Of a DNA stretch of 64,000 bases, positions 51,054 to 60,332 are shown piece after piece. Under the pieces are notes generated by a model. That model was not told the DNA's origin. It saw only the letters and a list, made by a program, of their open reading frames with translations, and made no database searches. Origin of the DNA: Paenibacillus sp. FSL H3-0469 (lineage in GTDB: Bacteria; Bacillota; Bacilli; Paenibacillales; Paenibacillaceae). The stretch's first letter is position 1. The number at the start of each line of letters is the position of its first letter. A program made the translations under genes and the position numbers. The DNA is taken from the NCBI RefSeq assembly GCF_038051945.1, contig NZ_CP150302.1:744001-808000 (forward strand). The letters are read 5' to 3'.

Positions 51054-53270
51054 ATGGAGCTAATTAATGCAGATGTAACCGTCGTAGGCGGAGGTATTGC
51101 CGGGGTATGCGCGGCCATTGCTGCCGCACGCCAAGGGCTGCAGGTCTCACTTATTAATGACCGGCCGGTGCTTGGAGGAAATGCTAGCAGCGAGGTCAGG
51201 GTTCATATCAACGGGTCGGCATATCTCGGAAACAGTCCATCCTATTATGCACGCGAGGGCGGATTAGTGGAAGAGCTCAAGCTGAAGATTTTTCACTACA
51301 ATCCGTTATACAACAAGAAGCTGATGCTTTCGCTTTCAGACATGGTCTTGCTCGACATGGTTTATGCGGAGCCTAACCTTTCTCTATTTCTAAATACATG
51401 CGTGCATGATACGGGCATGGAGAACGGCAGAATTAAATGGGTGGAGGGCCTGCAATTGGCTTCCGAGAGAAAATTCCGGTTCGCAAGCCGAACCTTCATC
51501 GATTGCTCCGGTGATGGAGTGGTCGGATATCAGGCAGGTGCGGATTTCCGCCGGGGGAGAGAAGCGAAGCATGAATACAAGGAAGAATTGGCTCCTGAAG
51601 CGGCGGATCATTACACCATGGGCGATACGATCCTCTTTCAAGCCCGTGATGTAGAATATTACGTTCCATACACAAGGCCTGACTTTGCCTATGACATTAC
51701 GAAGCTGGCCTTTTTCGACAGTATCAGACAAGGTTTAAACCACCGGGCAGTACCCAGAAAAATCAATGGACTTGGCGGATTGTGGTGGCTGGAATACGGC
51801 GGACAACTGGATACGGTCAAGAATAATGAGGACATCGCATTGGAACTGCGGAAATTGGTGTATGGGATTTGGGATTATATCAAAAACAGCGGCGAATTCG
51901 ACGATGTAGACAATCTCATCTTGGATTATGTATGCCCGATTCCGGGAAAGCGGGAGTCTAGGCGGTTCATAGGGGACCACATGTTGTCCCAGAACGATCT
52001 TACAGCCAAGCCGCATTTCGAAGATGCTGTCTCCGTCGGTGGATGGTATATGGATTTACATGCAAATAAGGGAGTCTACGATGAGGGGCCGGCTACAGCA
52101 TGGAATTTCGTGCCTGGCTTATACAATATCCCTTTCCGCAGTTTATATTCAAGCAATATTCCTAATCTCATGTTTGCCGGCCGCAATATAAGCGCTACCC
52201 ATGTGGCTTTCGGATCTACAAGGGTCATGGCCACCTGCGGTTGTATGGGGCAGGCAGTTGGAACGGCTGCTTCGTTATGCGTGAAATATGAGGCAGACCC
52301 TGCGGTCATCGCCGAAGCTCATATGGAGGAGCTGCAGGCGCTGCTGCTTCGGGACGGCCAAACGATTGTAGGGCTTCAAGAGGAGTTGAGTCCCTACTTC
52401 GCTGACGGATTAACAATTCGTGCCTCGTCTCAGCGCAGTTATGACAATCCTCAGCCAACCGAAGAGCTCTCCCTGGAGAACGGATTATGTTTGGTCTTGC
52501 CGATTCAGACATCCGTTGCGGAAAGTGTACGGGTCAAAATTAAAAACAGGTCCGGGCATCCGGAAACCTTGCATGTGAAGCTGTTTGGCGGAGAACGCAA
52601 GGAAAACTACATTCCCGCCAGCGGGTTGAACGATTACCGCTTGGAGATTGCAGCCGGTCATGACGACTGGATTACACTGGGCCTGGACTGCAAGAAATCG
52701 GCTGACGACAAAATCTACATTGTCTTAGAGGGCTCGGCTAGTCTTGCCGTATACGGCAATGAAGAGAAACTGACCGGAGCGGTCAGCTTCCATTATCGGC
52801 CGGAAGAGCCGTCCAGGCTGAAAAAAATCAATAAGAGCATTTGCTTCAAGGACCTGCTCCCGGCTCAGAGTATGTATGCTCCCGAGAATGTTGTCAACGG
52901 CTTCTCCAGACCTTATGGCCTGCCGAATGGCTGGATTTCGGAGCGTACGGAAGGACAGGAATGGCTGGAATTCTGTTTTGCAGGACCCAAAAATATAGAG
53001 GAAATCCATCTTGTGTTCAATTCACAGCTCGATTTAGAGCATTTCAACGACCCGATCGAGTCCCTTGTGCAAGATTATGAGTTGATCCTGACTCTAGAAG
53101 ATGGAGCCGAGAGGACCATCCTAACACGCGGGAATTATCTCACATTGAATAAACATCAGGTGGACGCGGAACGTGTAACCCGCGTTCGGATGAATTTCAG
53201 CAGAACGTATGGTTCGCCTTATTTTGAAGTGTTTGCAGTAAAATGGTTTGCTCCGAAAATCGATAAATGA
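51054..53270 (+). CDS. FAD-dependent oxidoreductase (FAD_oxidored family)
   Basis: A 738-residue flavoprotein. ATG 51054 has TGGAGG eight bases upstream. The dinucleotide-binding motif is VVGGGIAGVCAAIAAARQG (about 9-27), followed by LGGNASSEVRVHINGS, which is characteristic of the PF12831 family, and a second FAD contact near MFAGRNISATHVAFGSTRV. Residues from about 590 form a beta-sandwich like a discoidin domain. There is no signal peptide. The start of the next gene overlaps its stop region. Family members in sugar loci are thought to oxidise a sugar or hydroxy acid; the reaction here is unknown. Confidence 0.88.
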   Translation: MELINADVTVVGGGIAGVCAAIAAARQGLQVSLINDRPVLGGNASSEVRVHINGSAYLGNSPSYYAREGGLVEELKLKIFHYNPLYNKKLMLSLSDMVLLDMVYAEPNLSLFLNTCVHDTGMENGRIKWVEGLQLASERKFRFASRTFIDCSGDGVVGYQAGADFRRGREAKHEYKEELAPEAADHYTMGDTILFQARDVEYYVPYTRPDFAYDITKLAFFDSIRQGLNHRAVPRKINGLGGLWWLEYGGQLDTVKNNEDIALELRKLVYGIWDYIKNSGEFDDVDNLILDYVCPIPGKRESRRFIGDHMLSQNDLTAKPHFEDAVSVGGWYMDLHANKGVYDEGPATAWNFVPGLYNIPFRSLYSSNIPNLMFAGRNISATHVAFGSTRVMATCGCMGQAVGTAASLCVKYEADPAVIAEAHMEELQALLLRDGQTIVGLQEELSPYFADGLTIRASSQRSYDNPQPTEELSLENGLCLVLPIQTSVAESVRVKIKNRSGHPETLHVKLFGGERKENYIPASGLNDYRLEIAAGHDDWITLGLDCKKSADDKIYIVLEGSASLAVYGNEEKLTGAVSFHYRPEEPSRLKKINKSICFKDLLPAQSMYAPENVVNGFSRPYGLPNGWISERTEGQEWLEFCFAGPKNIEEIHLVFNSQLDLEHFNDPIESLVQDYELILTLEDGAERTILTRGNYLTLNKHQVDAERVTRVRMNFSRTYGSPYFEVFAVKWFAPKIDK

Positions 53271-53287
53271 GGCAAGGTGATGTCACG

Positions 53288-54502
53288 ATGAAGGAACTAT
53301 ACCCTCGTAGAGGGCTCCCCAATATCATTCAGAAACTGGAAAATGGCGATACCGTAACCCTCGTTTATTTCGGCGGCAGCAATACCCGTTCGGAAGGCTA
53401 CAGAGTCATGACGGCGGATTGGCTTCGTGAGCAATACCCCCAGGCGGATATCCGTACGGTGAATGCAGGCATTAACGGGACCGGCTCGGATCTGGGCTGT
53501 GCCCGTCTGGAGACCGATGTACTGCGTCATCATCCCGATCTGGTATTCGTTGAATTTGTCGGTAACGATGGCGGAGATCCCGAATCCAAGGCGCGGATCG
53601 AAGGAATTGTCCGCCAGATCCGCAAGCGGAGCCGGTTTACCGATATCCTGTTTGTGTATACGGTGAAGGAGCGGGATGTGGCCGGATTTCAGTTCGGAGA
53701 ATACCAGAAAGGGGCTATCCTGCAAGAGGAAGTGGCTGACTATTATGGTATTCCTTCCATTCACCTGGGCGTAGAGGTCTGCCGCCTGGTTACTGAGGGG
53801 AAACTCGTGTTCACCTCAAGGGAAGAGCTATCCATTCCCGGAGCTGTTATTTTTACGCATGATTCAATCCATCCGACCATTCCCGAAGGACACCAGATAT
53901 ACACGGATACGATCACCCGGTCAATTGAGACCATGCGCGAACTCAGAAGTCATCCGGGAAGGCTGGTACATCACTTGCCCCGAAATCCGTTGATTCCGGC
54001 TAATCCTTGGGAGTATGCGACCATGCTGTCACTGGATAGCCTTCCTGATACTATTATCACCGCAGGCTGGTCTTACGTAACGCCCGAGGAATCTGCTGTA
54101 GCGCGTGAGTACAATTGGCTGTTCCCGGGCCTATGGCAGGCAGCCGATCCTGGAGAGGCGATCACGGTTCAGTTCGAAGGAACCCGTATCGGGTTATTCG
54201 ATATCGGGGGGCCTGATTCCGGCAGATTGAAGGTGTCGGTGGATGGCGGGGAACCCTTTATGATTGACCGGTTCACCCTATACAACGATCATAATCGTAA
54301 TCAGTATGTATTCCTGCCGGAGCTCCCGAACGGGAAACATACGGTTCGCTTTGAAATCGATCATGAGAAGACAGATAAAGCAGCCGTGTTCGAGGCAGCT
54401 GGCAATGAACGAAGTATGGAGCATATCCGGCAGCATCCAGATTGGTATGATCAAATGGTGATCCGGCTTGGGAAGCTGTTACTGGTGCAGCCGCCATTAT
54501 AA
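53288..54502 (+). CDS. SGNH/GDSL-family hydrolase
   Basis: A 404-residue esterase-like enzyme. ATG 53288 is chosen because AAGGTG lies eight bases upstream; ATG 53267 overlaps the previous stop. The blocks are GGSNT (nucleophile Ser), NAGINGTGS (Gly), FVGNDGG (Asn) and DSIHPTIPEGH (Asp and His of the triad). Residues from about 260 form a beta-sandwich accessory domain. No signal peptide is present, so it acts inside the cell, probably deacylating an imported sugar together with the preceding oxidoreductase. Confidence 0.88.
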   Translation: MKELYPRRGLPNIIQKLENGDTVTLVYFGGSNTRSEGYRVMTADWLREQYPQADIRTVNAGINGTGSDLGCARLETDVLRHHPDLVFVEFVGNDGGDPESKARIEGIVRQIRKRSRFTDILFVYTVKERDVAGFQFGEYQKGAILQEEVADYYGIPSIHLGVEVCRLVTEGKLVFTSREELSIPGAVIFTHDSIHPTIPEGHQIYTDTITRSIETMRELRSHPGRLVHHLPRNPLIPANPWEYATMLSLDSLPDTIITAGWSYVTPEESAVAREYNWLFPGLWQAADPGEAITVQFEGTRIGLFDIGGPDSGRLKVSVDGGEPFMIDRFTLYNDHNRNQYVFLPELPNGKHTVRFEIDHEKTDKAAVFEAAGNERSMEHIRQHPDWYDQMVIRLGKLLLVQPPL

Positions 54503-54529
54503 TGGATGATTAGACATTGGACAATGGAT

Positions 54530-54572
54530 GAACCCTCAGGAACGCGACCCTAGCGTGCTGAGGGTTTTTAGC
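54530..54572 (+). terminator. terminator (ACCCTCAG family, copy 3)
   Basis: AACCCTCA (54531-54538) pairs with TGAGGGTT (54559-54566), with an inner CGC/GCG stem, followed by TTTA. Closely matches the copy at 43845. Confidence 0.88.
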
Positions 54573-54693
54573 TTTGGATGCATTTCTTTTGTCCGTTCAT
54601 ATTCAGTTCATATTGACGTCACGGGGAGTACACCTTCATTGGTTAAGCTTACATTTTACCAGAAGAAGTAGTAGTAGAAAGAGAGGGAGTAAG

Positions 54694-56157
54694 ATGAGAT
54701 TATTTGAGGTACTTTTAGTTCTATTCTGTTTCGCGCTGCTCGCAGATCTATTGTTTATCAGAAGAAGTGCAAAGACAACAGGACTGGTTTTGGGGATAGG
54801 AAGCAGCGTTATATTGGCAGTTCAATTATGGGTAGAGGGATACAGATGGCAATTGCTTGTAGTATATATCATGACGGCGCTGCTCATACTCATCGTTATC
54901 CTCAGGCATTTAGGTAAGATGAGGAATATACAGAATATAAAAGCAGGGAAGCTGTTGAAATACAGTTCATCTTCCATAATCGTCATTCTGCTTATAATAT
55001 CTACCGCCCTGTCTGTATACTTGCCAGTCTTTCATTTGCCGAAGCTTGAAGGTCCGGAGAAGGTGGGGACTCAAACCTTTCATTTTACGGATCAGAACAG
55101 AGATGAAGTCTTGACTGAAGATCCAAGCGATAAGCGGGAACTAATGGTTCAAGTATGGTACCCTACAGCAAATAGCAGCAACAAGAAGAGTGAAGCTCTT
55201 TTTCCAAAAGATAAAGCAATGTTCAAAAAGTATATCCAGACCTACTCTAATTCATTAAACCTTCCAGACTTTGTCTTCGATTACTGGAAATATAGTAAAA
55301 CCAACTCTTATGACAATGTAGAACTATTGCCTTCTACAAGCCCTTATCCGGTGGTACTGCTATCGCATGGTATGGGAACCAGCAGAGTTCTACACGCCTC
55401 ACAGGCCGAGAATCTGGCTAGCCATGGGTTTATCGTGGTCACCATCGATCATACGTATAGCACCTTTGCTACTATTTTTCCGGATGGCCGGGTAACGGAC
55501 TATACCACCAAGATGACTACCGTAGAAGATCGCAGAAGAATCGGTACTATATGGACGAAAGATGTGGAGTTTGTAATTAACGAAATTGAAAGGCTAAATT
55601 CAGGTGCAATCGAAAGCCAATTTAAAGGGAAAATCGATCTAAATCATCTAGGCGTAATGGGGCATTCCTTCGGGGGGGCCACAGCGTTTAATACAACTTA
55701 TTTAGATCCTAGAATCAAGGCCGGAGTCAATATGGACGGGTCACTGATTGAAGTGGACAATAGAGAGGATCTAAACAAGCCGTTTATGTTCATAAGATCG
55801 GGGGCGTTCAAAGGCTGGTTAACCGATTTCAAGAAGGATACCCATCCGGATAACGAAGTCACTAAACAACTTGAAGAAGAGCTGCACATTATTAAAAATG
55901 TGATCAATCAGGGAGGGCCTGCGATTTATATAGAGGGTACCCAACACTTCAATTTCACAGACCTTCAGTTCTATTCTGAGCTGATTAAACTGACTGGAAT
56001 CACAGGAGATATAAAGGGTAAAAGAGGATCAGACCTCGTAAATCAATATGTCCTCGATTTCTTTAATAAGGAATTGAAAGGAGAAGGGGGACAACTGCTT
56101 AAGGGTCCAAACGACAGTTATCCAGAGGTGAAATTTATAAAGCCGGAAGAGCTTTAA
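54694..56157 (+). CDS. membrane-anchored alpha/beta hydrolase (PAF-acetylhydrolase-like)
   Basis: A 487-residue protein starting at ATG 54694 with AGAGGGAG upstream; the longer upstream frame has no ribosome site. Four N-terminal membrane segments span about 1-120. The hydrolase domain follows, with VVLLSHGMGTSR (oxyanion region), nucleophile Ser in VMGHSFGGAT, Asp candidates in NMDGSLIEVD and a late His in EGTQHFNF. The pattern resembles platelet-activating-factor acetylhydrolase isoform II. The active site probably faces the outside. Substrate unknown. Confidence 0.87.
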   Translation: MRLFEVLLVLFCFALLADLLFIRRSAKTTGLVLGIGSSVILAVQLWVEGYRWQLLVVYIMTALLILIVILRHLGKMRNIQNIKAGKLLKYSSSSIIVILLIISTALSVYLPVFHLPKLEGPEKVGTQTFHFTDQNRDEVLTEDPSDKRELMVQVWYPTANSSNKKSEALFPKDKAMFKKYIQTYSNSLNLPDFVFDYWKYSKTNSYDNVELLPSTSPYPVVLLSHGMGTSRVLHASQAENLASHGFIVVTIDHTYSTFATIFPDGRVTDYTTKMTTVEDRRRIGTIWTKDVEFVINEIERLNSGAIESQFKGKIDLNHLGVMGHSFGGATAFNTTYLDPRIKAGVNMDGSLIEVDNREDLNKPFMFIRSGAFKGWLTDFKKDTHPDNEVTKQLEEELHIIKNVINQGGPAIYIEGTQHFNFTDLQFYSELIKLTGITGDIKGKRGSDLVNQYVLDFFNKELKGEGGQLLKGPNDSYPEVKFIKPEEL

Positions 56158-56261
56158 GATGAAATCATATACGATTTTGACATAATTACAAACGATTTCG
56201 GGAGCAGCCTCCCCTTCTTTATACTATTCTGAGAATAGAAATAAGAAGGGGGGGGCTGCTT

Positions 56262-56429
56262 ATGATACTTCAGGTTGCGATAGGAATTCTGTTGCTTCCA
56301 TTTCTGTTTTTCGGTATACGGGCTATAGTGCATTCTAAATGGTGTGACAAACTAGCCAGTCAGCAGGATGAACGGTTCACTCATTATATCAGTCAAGAAT
56401 ACGTTGACGGCAAGGAGTGCGGCCGTTAA
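56262..56429 (+). CDS. small single-TM protein
   Basis: A 55-residue frame with a strong ribosome site (AAGGGGGGGG, six bases before ATG). One hydrophobic segment (about 2-22: ILQVAIGILLLPFLFFGIR) is followed by a short charged tail (HSKWCDKLASQQDERFTHYI, SQEYVDGKECGR) with two Cys. Its stop overlaps the stop of the convergent AraC gene by four bases. No family recognised; likely a real membrane miniprotein. Confidence 0.65.
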   Translation: MILQVAIGILLLPFLFFGIRAIVHSKWCDKLASQQDERFTHYISQEYVDGKECGR

Positions 56430-57325
56430 GTACCGTTGCCCGCAGCAGCAGATTGCTTGCGGAAGTCTTGCGGAATTTGTCCTAATTGTTTACCGAAGAC
56501 ATACGAAAAATAACTTGCCGTTTGAAATCCGCAGGCCATGGCGATCTCTCCCACAGGCATCGTTGTCTCTTTCAGCATCTCACAGCTTTTTTGAAGACGA
56601 TAGCGGGTTAAATAATTATTAGGTGTCCAGCCAACATGCTTTTTGAATAGCTCACAACATCTGCTTCTGCATACTGAACCGGCAGCGGCAATCTCATCAA
56701 TGGTTAGTTTAGCGTCATAATGCTGATGAATATACCCGGTCATTTTACGGATCGTCATCCATACCTGTTCATCATTCGGATTGCCCGGTGCTTGCTGTAT
56801 ATGATCAGCTATACCCGCACATATGGACACAGCCTGGGATACTAACCGGAGCAGGTTCCCTTCATGGCTGTGCACTTCATTATACAACTCAGTTAGTGCG
56901 AGCAGTATCTCATGCTGCCAAGACGTTTGAGAAGATAACAGTAAAAAATCATCGGTTCCGGAACCGAATTTATCTTCAAGATATGCTTTTCCCGCAAGCG
57001 TATTTTCGCCTAGAAGTGCAGGATGAATGACGATGACCAGAAAAGTACAATCGCTCTCCCTAGCAGAGAAGCCATAGTGGAGGCGTTTACTGTTAACAAA
57101 AATTCCATTCCCTTTACCGAGCTGGACTGTTTGTCCGTTCACATAGTAATCCATTGTCCCGTCCAGCACCAAAATAAACTCCAGATCCGGGTGCCAATGA
57201 TAAGCGGCCGCGAAGCGGTCGAATTGATGCAGGGCTCCTTTTTTAGCATACAGCGGGAAACCCGGCAGATTATAATTCAGTCTTTCAGATAAATCAGAGA
57301 ATACCTCGAGAGCGAATTTTTCCAT
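56426..57325 (-). CDS. AraC-family regulator with cupin domain
   Basis: A 299-residue regulator. An N-terminal cupin (FAAAYHWHPDLEFILVLDGT, then VQLGKGNGIFVNSKRLHYG) is the likely ligand sensor. Two HTH motifs lie at the C-terminus (AKLTIDEIAAAGSVCRSRCC; TMPVGEIAMACGFQTASYFS, FGKQLGQIPQDFRK). GAGGTG lies five bases before the ATG at 57325. A TATACGATTTTGA element about 20 bp upstream recurs ahead of the small gene at 56262. Targets unknown. Confidence 0.92.
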   Translation of the reverse strand: MEKFALEVFSDLSERLNYNLPGFPLYAKKGALHQFDRFAAAYHWHPDLEFILVLDGTMDYYVNGQTVQLGKGNGIFVNSKRLHYGFSARESDCTFLVIVIHPALLGENTLAGKAYLEDKFGSGTDDFLLLSSQTSWQHEILLALTELYNEVHSHEGNLLRLVSQAVSICAGIADHIQQAPGNPNDEQVWMTIRKMTGYIHQHYDAKLTIDEIAAAGSVCRSRCCELFKKHVGWTPNNYLTRYRLQKSCEMLKETTMPVGEIAMACGFQTASYFSYVFGKQLGQIPQDFRKQSAAAGNGT

Positions 57326-57479
57326 CGCTACACCTCATTCATGGATTATACGATTTTGATACAATAATAACTGATTGAAGAGGGGAAAACAAAAAAAATG
57401 TCATAAGGAGCCAAGCTTACTTAGATTAAAATAGGGCATTGGAAGAGACTACGAGCTAACGTATCTCTAACTCAAAAAC

Positions 57480-57530
57480 AAGGGGTGTCTTATAAGCCAT
57501 GAAATGGCTTATAAGACACCCCTTTTATTC
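57480..57530. terminator. perfect 21-pair hairpin with T-rich flanks on both strands
   Basis: AAGGGGTGTCTTATAAGCCA plus T (57480-57500) and its reverse complement (57504-57524) are separated by GAA. TTATT follows on the plus strand, and TTGTTTTTG follows on the minus strand. It could be a bidirectional terminator, but no gene ends nearby on either strand. Confidence 0.7.
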
Positions 57531-57550
57531 TAAGAAAACCGCACAGCCAA

Positions 57551-57594
57551 TAACGAACATCATTCTTGACGAACACTGTTCGTTATGTTATAAA
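57551..57594 (+). promoter_or_regulatory. promoter with embedded TetR-type operator
   Basis: TTGACG (57566-57571) and TATAAA (57589-57594) have a 17-bp spacer. ACGAACACTGTTCGT (57569-57583) is a perfect inverted repeat covering the spacer and the end of the -35 box. A further TAACGAACA half-site at 57551 mirrors TGTTCGTTA. Occupation would block RNA polymerase; the TetR gene at 60333 is the likely binder. Confidence 0.78.
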
Positions 57595-57647
57595 TGTATC
57601 AGCTTAACTAATTCATACGCTTATGTAAGGAAAGGAGGAGAGCGTGT

Positions 57648-59069
57648 ATGTCAGATACAAATAGCAGCCAAAGTGTGCAAGCAGCCTTTTCCTTAAAGCA
57701 GATTTTGCCCATACTTCTAGCTGTTGCTTCAGGAATGTTCCTGGTGATCTTAGACAGCACCATCATGAATGTGGCCGTACCGAAATTAGTGAATGCCTTC
57801 GATACCAATCTCAGTACGATTCAGTGGGTCATTACGGCGTATACCTTATCTTTATCGGCAGTCATTCCGTTAGCCGGCTGGTTCTCTGACCGGTTCTCAC
57901 CCAAACGGATGTTTATGATTAGCATTGTGTTATTTGTTCTCGCTTCTGTACTGTGTGCAATAGCAACCACTCCTGGTCAGCTTATCGTTTTCCGCATCAT
58001 TCAAGGTTTGGGCGGAGGCATGGTGGCTCCGATCGGAATCGCCACGGTATTCATGGTCGCTCCACCTGACAAAAGAGGATCTGTCATGGGCATCCTCGGT
58101 ATCCCGATGCTGCTTGCTCCCATTCTTGGTCCCTTATTATCGGGCTGGCTGATCGAGTACATCAATTGGCACTGGATCTTTTTCATCAATGTACCGGTTG
58201 GCATCTTGGCTTTATTCATGGCCTGGAGATACTTGCCTGCATCGGGTGCAAAAGCTAACAACAAGCTGGATGTGACAGGCGCGCTTTTGGCTCCGGTTGC
58301 CTTTACTTCAATTGTATTTGCCGTACATCAGGCAGGAGAGAAGGGGTGGTCCAATCTATGGACGTTGGCTCCTCTGGCTTGGGGCCTGGTTACACTGGCC
58401 ATCTTTATCTGGAATGAGCTGCGGCACAAGCATCCGCTATTGGAGCTGCGAGTATTTCGTTCGCGCACTTTTGTGCATGGCATTTCTGTCGCCTGGCTGA
58501 ATCAAATCGCTTTATTCGGAAGTATTCTGTTATTCCCGCTGTATTTACAGCAAGTAAGGGGGCTAACCCCTCTTGAGGCTGGGTTATATGTGATCCCGCA
58601 AGCCCTGTTATCTACGGTCGGCATTAATGCTGGCGGCCGGTTGTTTGACCGTTTCGGTGTTCGCCCGGTAGCCATCATGGGTATTCTGTCACTTTGCGGG
58701 TCCTTACTTGCTCTGACGCAGATTGATGCCCATACCAGTACGTTATACATCATTTGCAGCTTTGCTTTTGCCGGGCTTGGGCAAGGATTAACGATGATGC
58801 AGATCAATACACATGTCCTCAGATCAGCTCCCAAGGAATTAATCAGCCGTGTTACACCCATAACCACTTCAGCCCAGCAGATTATGTCCTCCTTCGGCGT
58901 TACCATCACGATGGCTTTTCTGGCCAAACAAATCAGGGGACTTCCCGCACAGCATTCACCCGATCAATTAGGTCATGCCTTCGGCTCAACATTCTGGATT
59001 ACTTTAGGTTTTGCAGTTAGTGCATTGGTTTTATCTTTGTTTTTTGCAAGCAAGAAGCACGATTCCTGA
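57648..59069 (+). CDS. MFS drug-efflux transporter, DHA2 (EmrB/QacA-like)
   Basis: A 473-residue pump with AAAGGAGGA before its ATG. Motifs: FLVILDSTIMNVAVPKLV (D1), GWFSDRFSPKRMF (motif A) and LAPILGPLLSGWLIEYINW (motif C of proton antiporters). About 14 membrane segments. It is first in an operon with a TetX-like flavin monooxygenase, a TetR regulator and an SRPBCC protein, so it probably exports the compound that the monooxygenase modifies or its product. Confidence 0.93.
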   Translation: MSDTNSSQSVQAAFSLKQILPILLAVASGMFLVILDSTIMNVAVPKLVNAFDTNLSTIQWVITAYTLSLSAVIPLAGWFSDRFSPKRMFMISIVLFVLASVLCAIATTPGQLIVFRIIQGLGGGMVAPIGIATVFMVAPPDKRGSVMGILGIPMLLAPILGPLLSGWLIEYINWHWIFFINVPVGILALFMAWRYLPASGAKANNKLDVTGALLAPVAFTSIVFAVHQAGEKGWSNLWTLAPLAWGLVTLAIFIWNELRHKHPLLELRVFRSRTFVHGISVAWLNQIALFGSILLFPLYLQQVRGLTPLEAGLYVIPQALLSTVGINAGGRLFDRFGVRPVAIMGILSLCGSLLALTQIDAHTSTLYIICSFAFAGLGQGLTMMQINTHVLRSAPKELISRVTPITTSAQQIMSSFGVTITMAFLAKQIRGLPAQHSPDQLGHAFGSTFWITLGFAVSALVLSLFFASKKHDS

Positions 59070-59104
59070 GAAAATAATTTTCAACCAAAAGGAGATGTTT
59101 GTAC

Positions 59105-60277
59105 ATGACAACAAATAATTCTACAGAACAACGCCAGATCGCAATTATTGGAGGTGGACCAGGGGGGCTAACGCTTGCCCTGATTCTGCAGCAGCATGGT
59201 ATTTCCTCGACGATTTACGAACGTGAGCACGAGGACCTGAGCCATGAACGCGGAGGCTCGTTAGATATCCATGAAGAATCCGGGCAGCTAGCGTTGAAGG
59301 AAGCCGGATTATATGAAGCTTTTCTGCAGGCAGCACGGTTTGAGGGCGAAGACTTCCGGCTCATGGATAAGATGGGGAACATATACCTGGATGAAGTGGC
59401 CGACGATGAGAGCGCGGAAGGGCAGAGACGCCCGGAGATTGACCGCGGTGTGCTTTGTGACTTGCTGTTAAACAAATTAGATCCGTCTACCATACAGTAT
59501 GGTTATAAACTGGAGAAGGCTGTATCCCTTGGGGAGGGTAAAACGGAGCTTCATTTTGAGAATGGACATACCGCTGTGGCTGATCTTGTCATTGGTGCAG
59601 ACGGTGCCTTTTCCCGCGTTCGTCCTCTGCTTACGGATACAGATGTGGAATATTCAGGTCTGACTATGCTGGAGCTTAACGTTATTGCCGCCGATCACCC
59701 GGATCTGGCCGCCTTCAATGCACGCGGCAAAATGTTCGCACTGGACGATCATAAAGGGATTCTGGGCCAGTTGAACGGCAACGGACGGATCAAAGTATAT
59801 GCGAGCTTCAAGGTAGAGCGGGACTGGTTAGACGAAATTCGAAATGATAAGCCACAGGAGATAAAGGCAAAGCTGCTTGAGCTGTTTCACGATTGGAGTG
59901 AACCGCTCAAGAATTATATCCGGTATGCAGAAGATGCGGTTGTGCCCAGACGGATCTACATGCTGCCAGTCGGATTTCGCTGGGAACGCAGCGCTGGTGT
60001 CACGTTGATTGGAGATGCAGCGCATGTAATGTCTCCTTTTGCCGGAGAAGGGGTGAATCTTGCCATGCTGGATGCGCTGGAGCTGGCTCTGGCCATAGTA
60101 AGGAACAAGGAAATATCTGTGGCGATTGAAGAATATGAGGAGAAAATGTTCCAGTATGCCTCAGAGAAAGCAGATGTGTCTAACGAAAATCTCATCCTCA
60201 GCTTCTCAGAGAATGCGGCTCCCAAGTTTGCAGCTCTCATGCAATCTTATCAAGACCTGTACGAGCAGCAAGGCTGA
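59105..60277 (+). CDS. TetX-like FAD-dependent monooxygenase
   Basis: A 390-residue class A flavin hydroxylase. ATG 59105 has AAAGGAG ten bases upstream. The FAD motif is IAIIGGGPGGLTLALILQQ (about 12-30), then YERE and GGSLDIHEESGQLALKEAG, closely like the GGTLDLHKGSGQEAMKKAG stretch of Tet(X). The DG motif is VIGADGAFSRV, and the second FAD motif is LIGDAAHVMSPFAGEGVN. Family members hydroxylate tetracyclines, rifamycins or aromatic compounds with NADPH and oxygen. The pump and TetR neighbours support a drug-inactivation role, but the substrate is not proven. Confidence 0.88.
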   Translation: MTTNNSTEQRQIAIIGGGPGGLTLALILQQHGISSTIYEREHEDLSHERGGSLDIHEESGQLALKEAGLYEAFLQAARFEGEDFRLMDKMGNIYLDEVADDESAEGQRRPEIDRGVLCDLLLNKLDPSTIQYGYKLEKAVSLGEGKTELHFENGHTAVADLVIGADGAFSRVRPLLTDTDVEYSGLTMLELNVIAADHPDLAAFNARGKMFALDDHKGILGQLNGNGRIKVYASFKVERDWLDEIRNDKPQEIKAKLLELFHDWSEPLKNYIRYAEDAVVPRRIYMLPVGFRWERSAGVTLIGDAAHVMSPFAGEGVNLAMLDALELALAIVRNKEISVAIEEYEEKMFQYASEKADVSNENLILSFSENAAPKFAALMQSYQDLYEQQG

Positions 60278-60332
60278 TGTTATCTTCCGCGGGTGTATTT
60301 ACTATTGGCTTCCGGCATGTTATAAGAAAAGT

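Larger units (their letters stand above)
57326..57647. other. intergenic region with hairpin, promoter and operator
   Basis: This 322-bp gap separates the AraC gene from the MFS operon. It holds the 13-bp TATACGATTTTGA element (57347-57359), a long perfect hairpin (57480-57524), and the MFS promoter with operator (57551-57594). No coding frame is convincing. Confidence 0.7.

Noticed and set aside
57480..57524. MITE (miniature transposon)
   Set aside because: The arms are joined by only three bases and no target duplication flanks them, so a simple hairpin is more likely.
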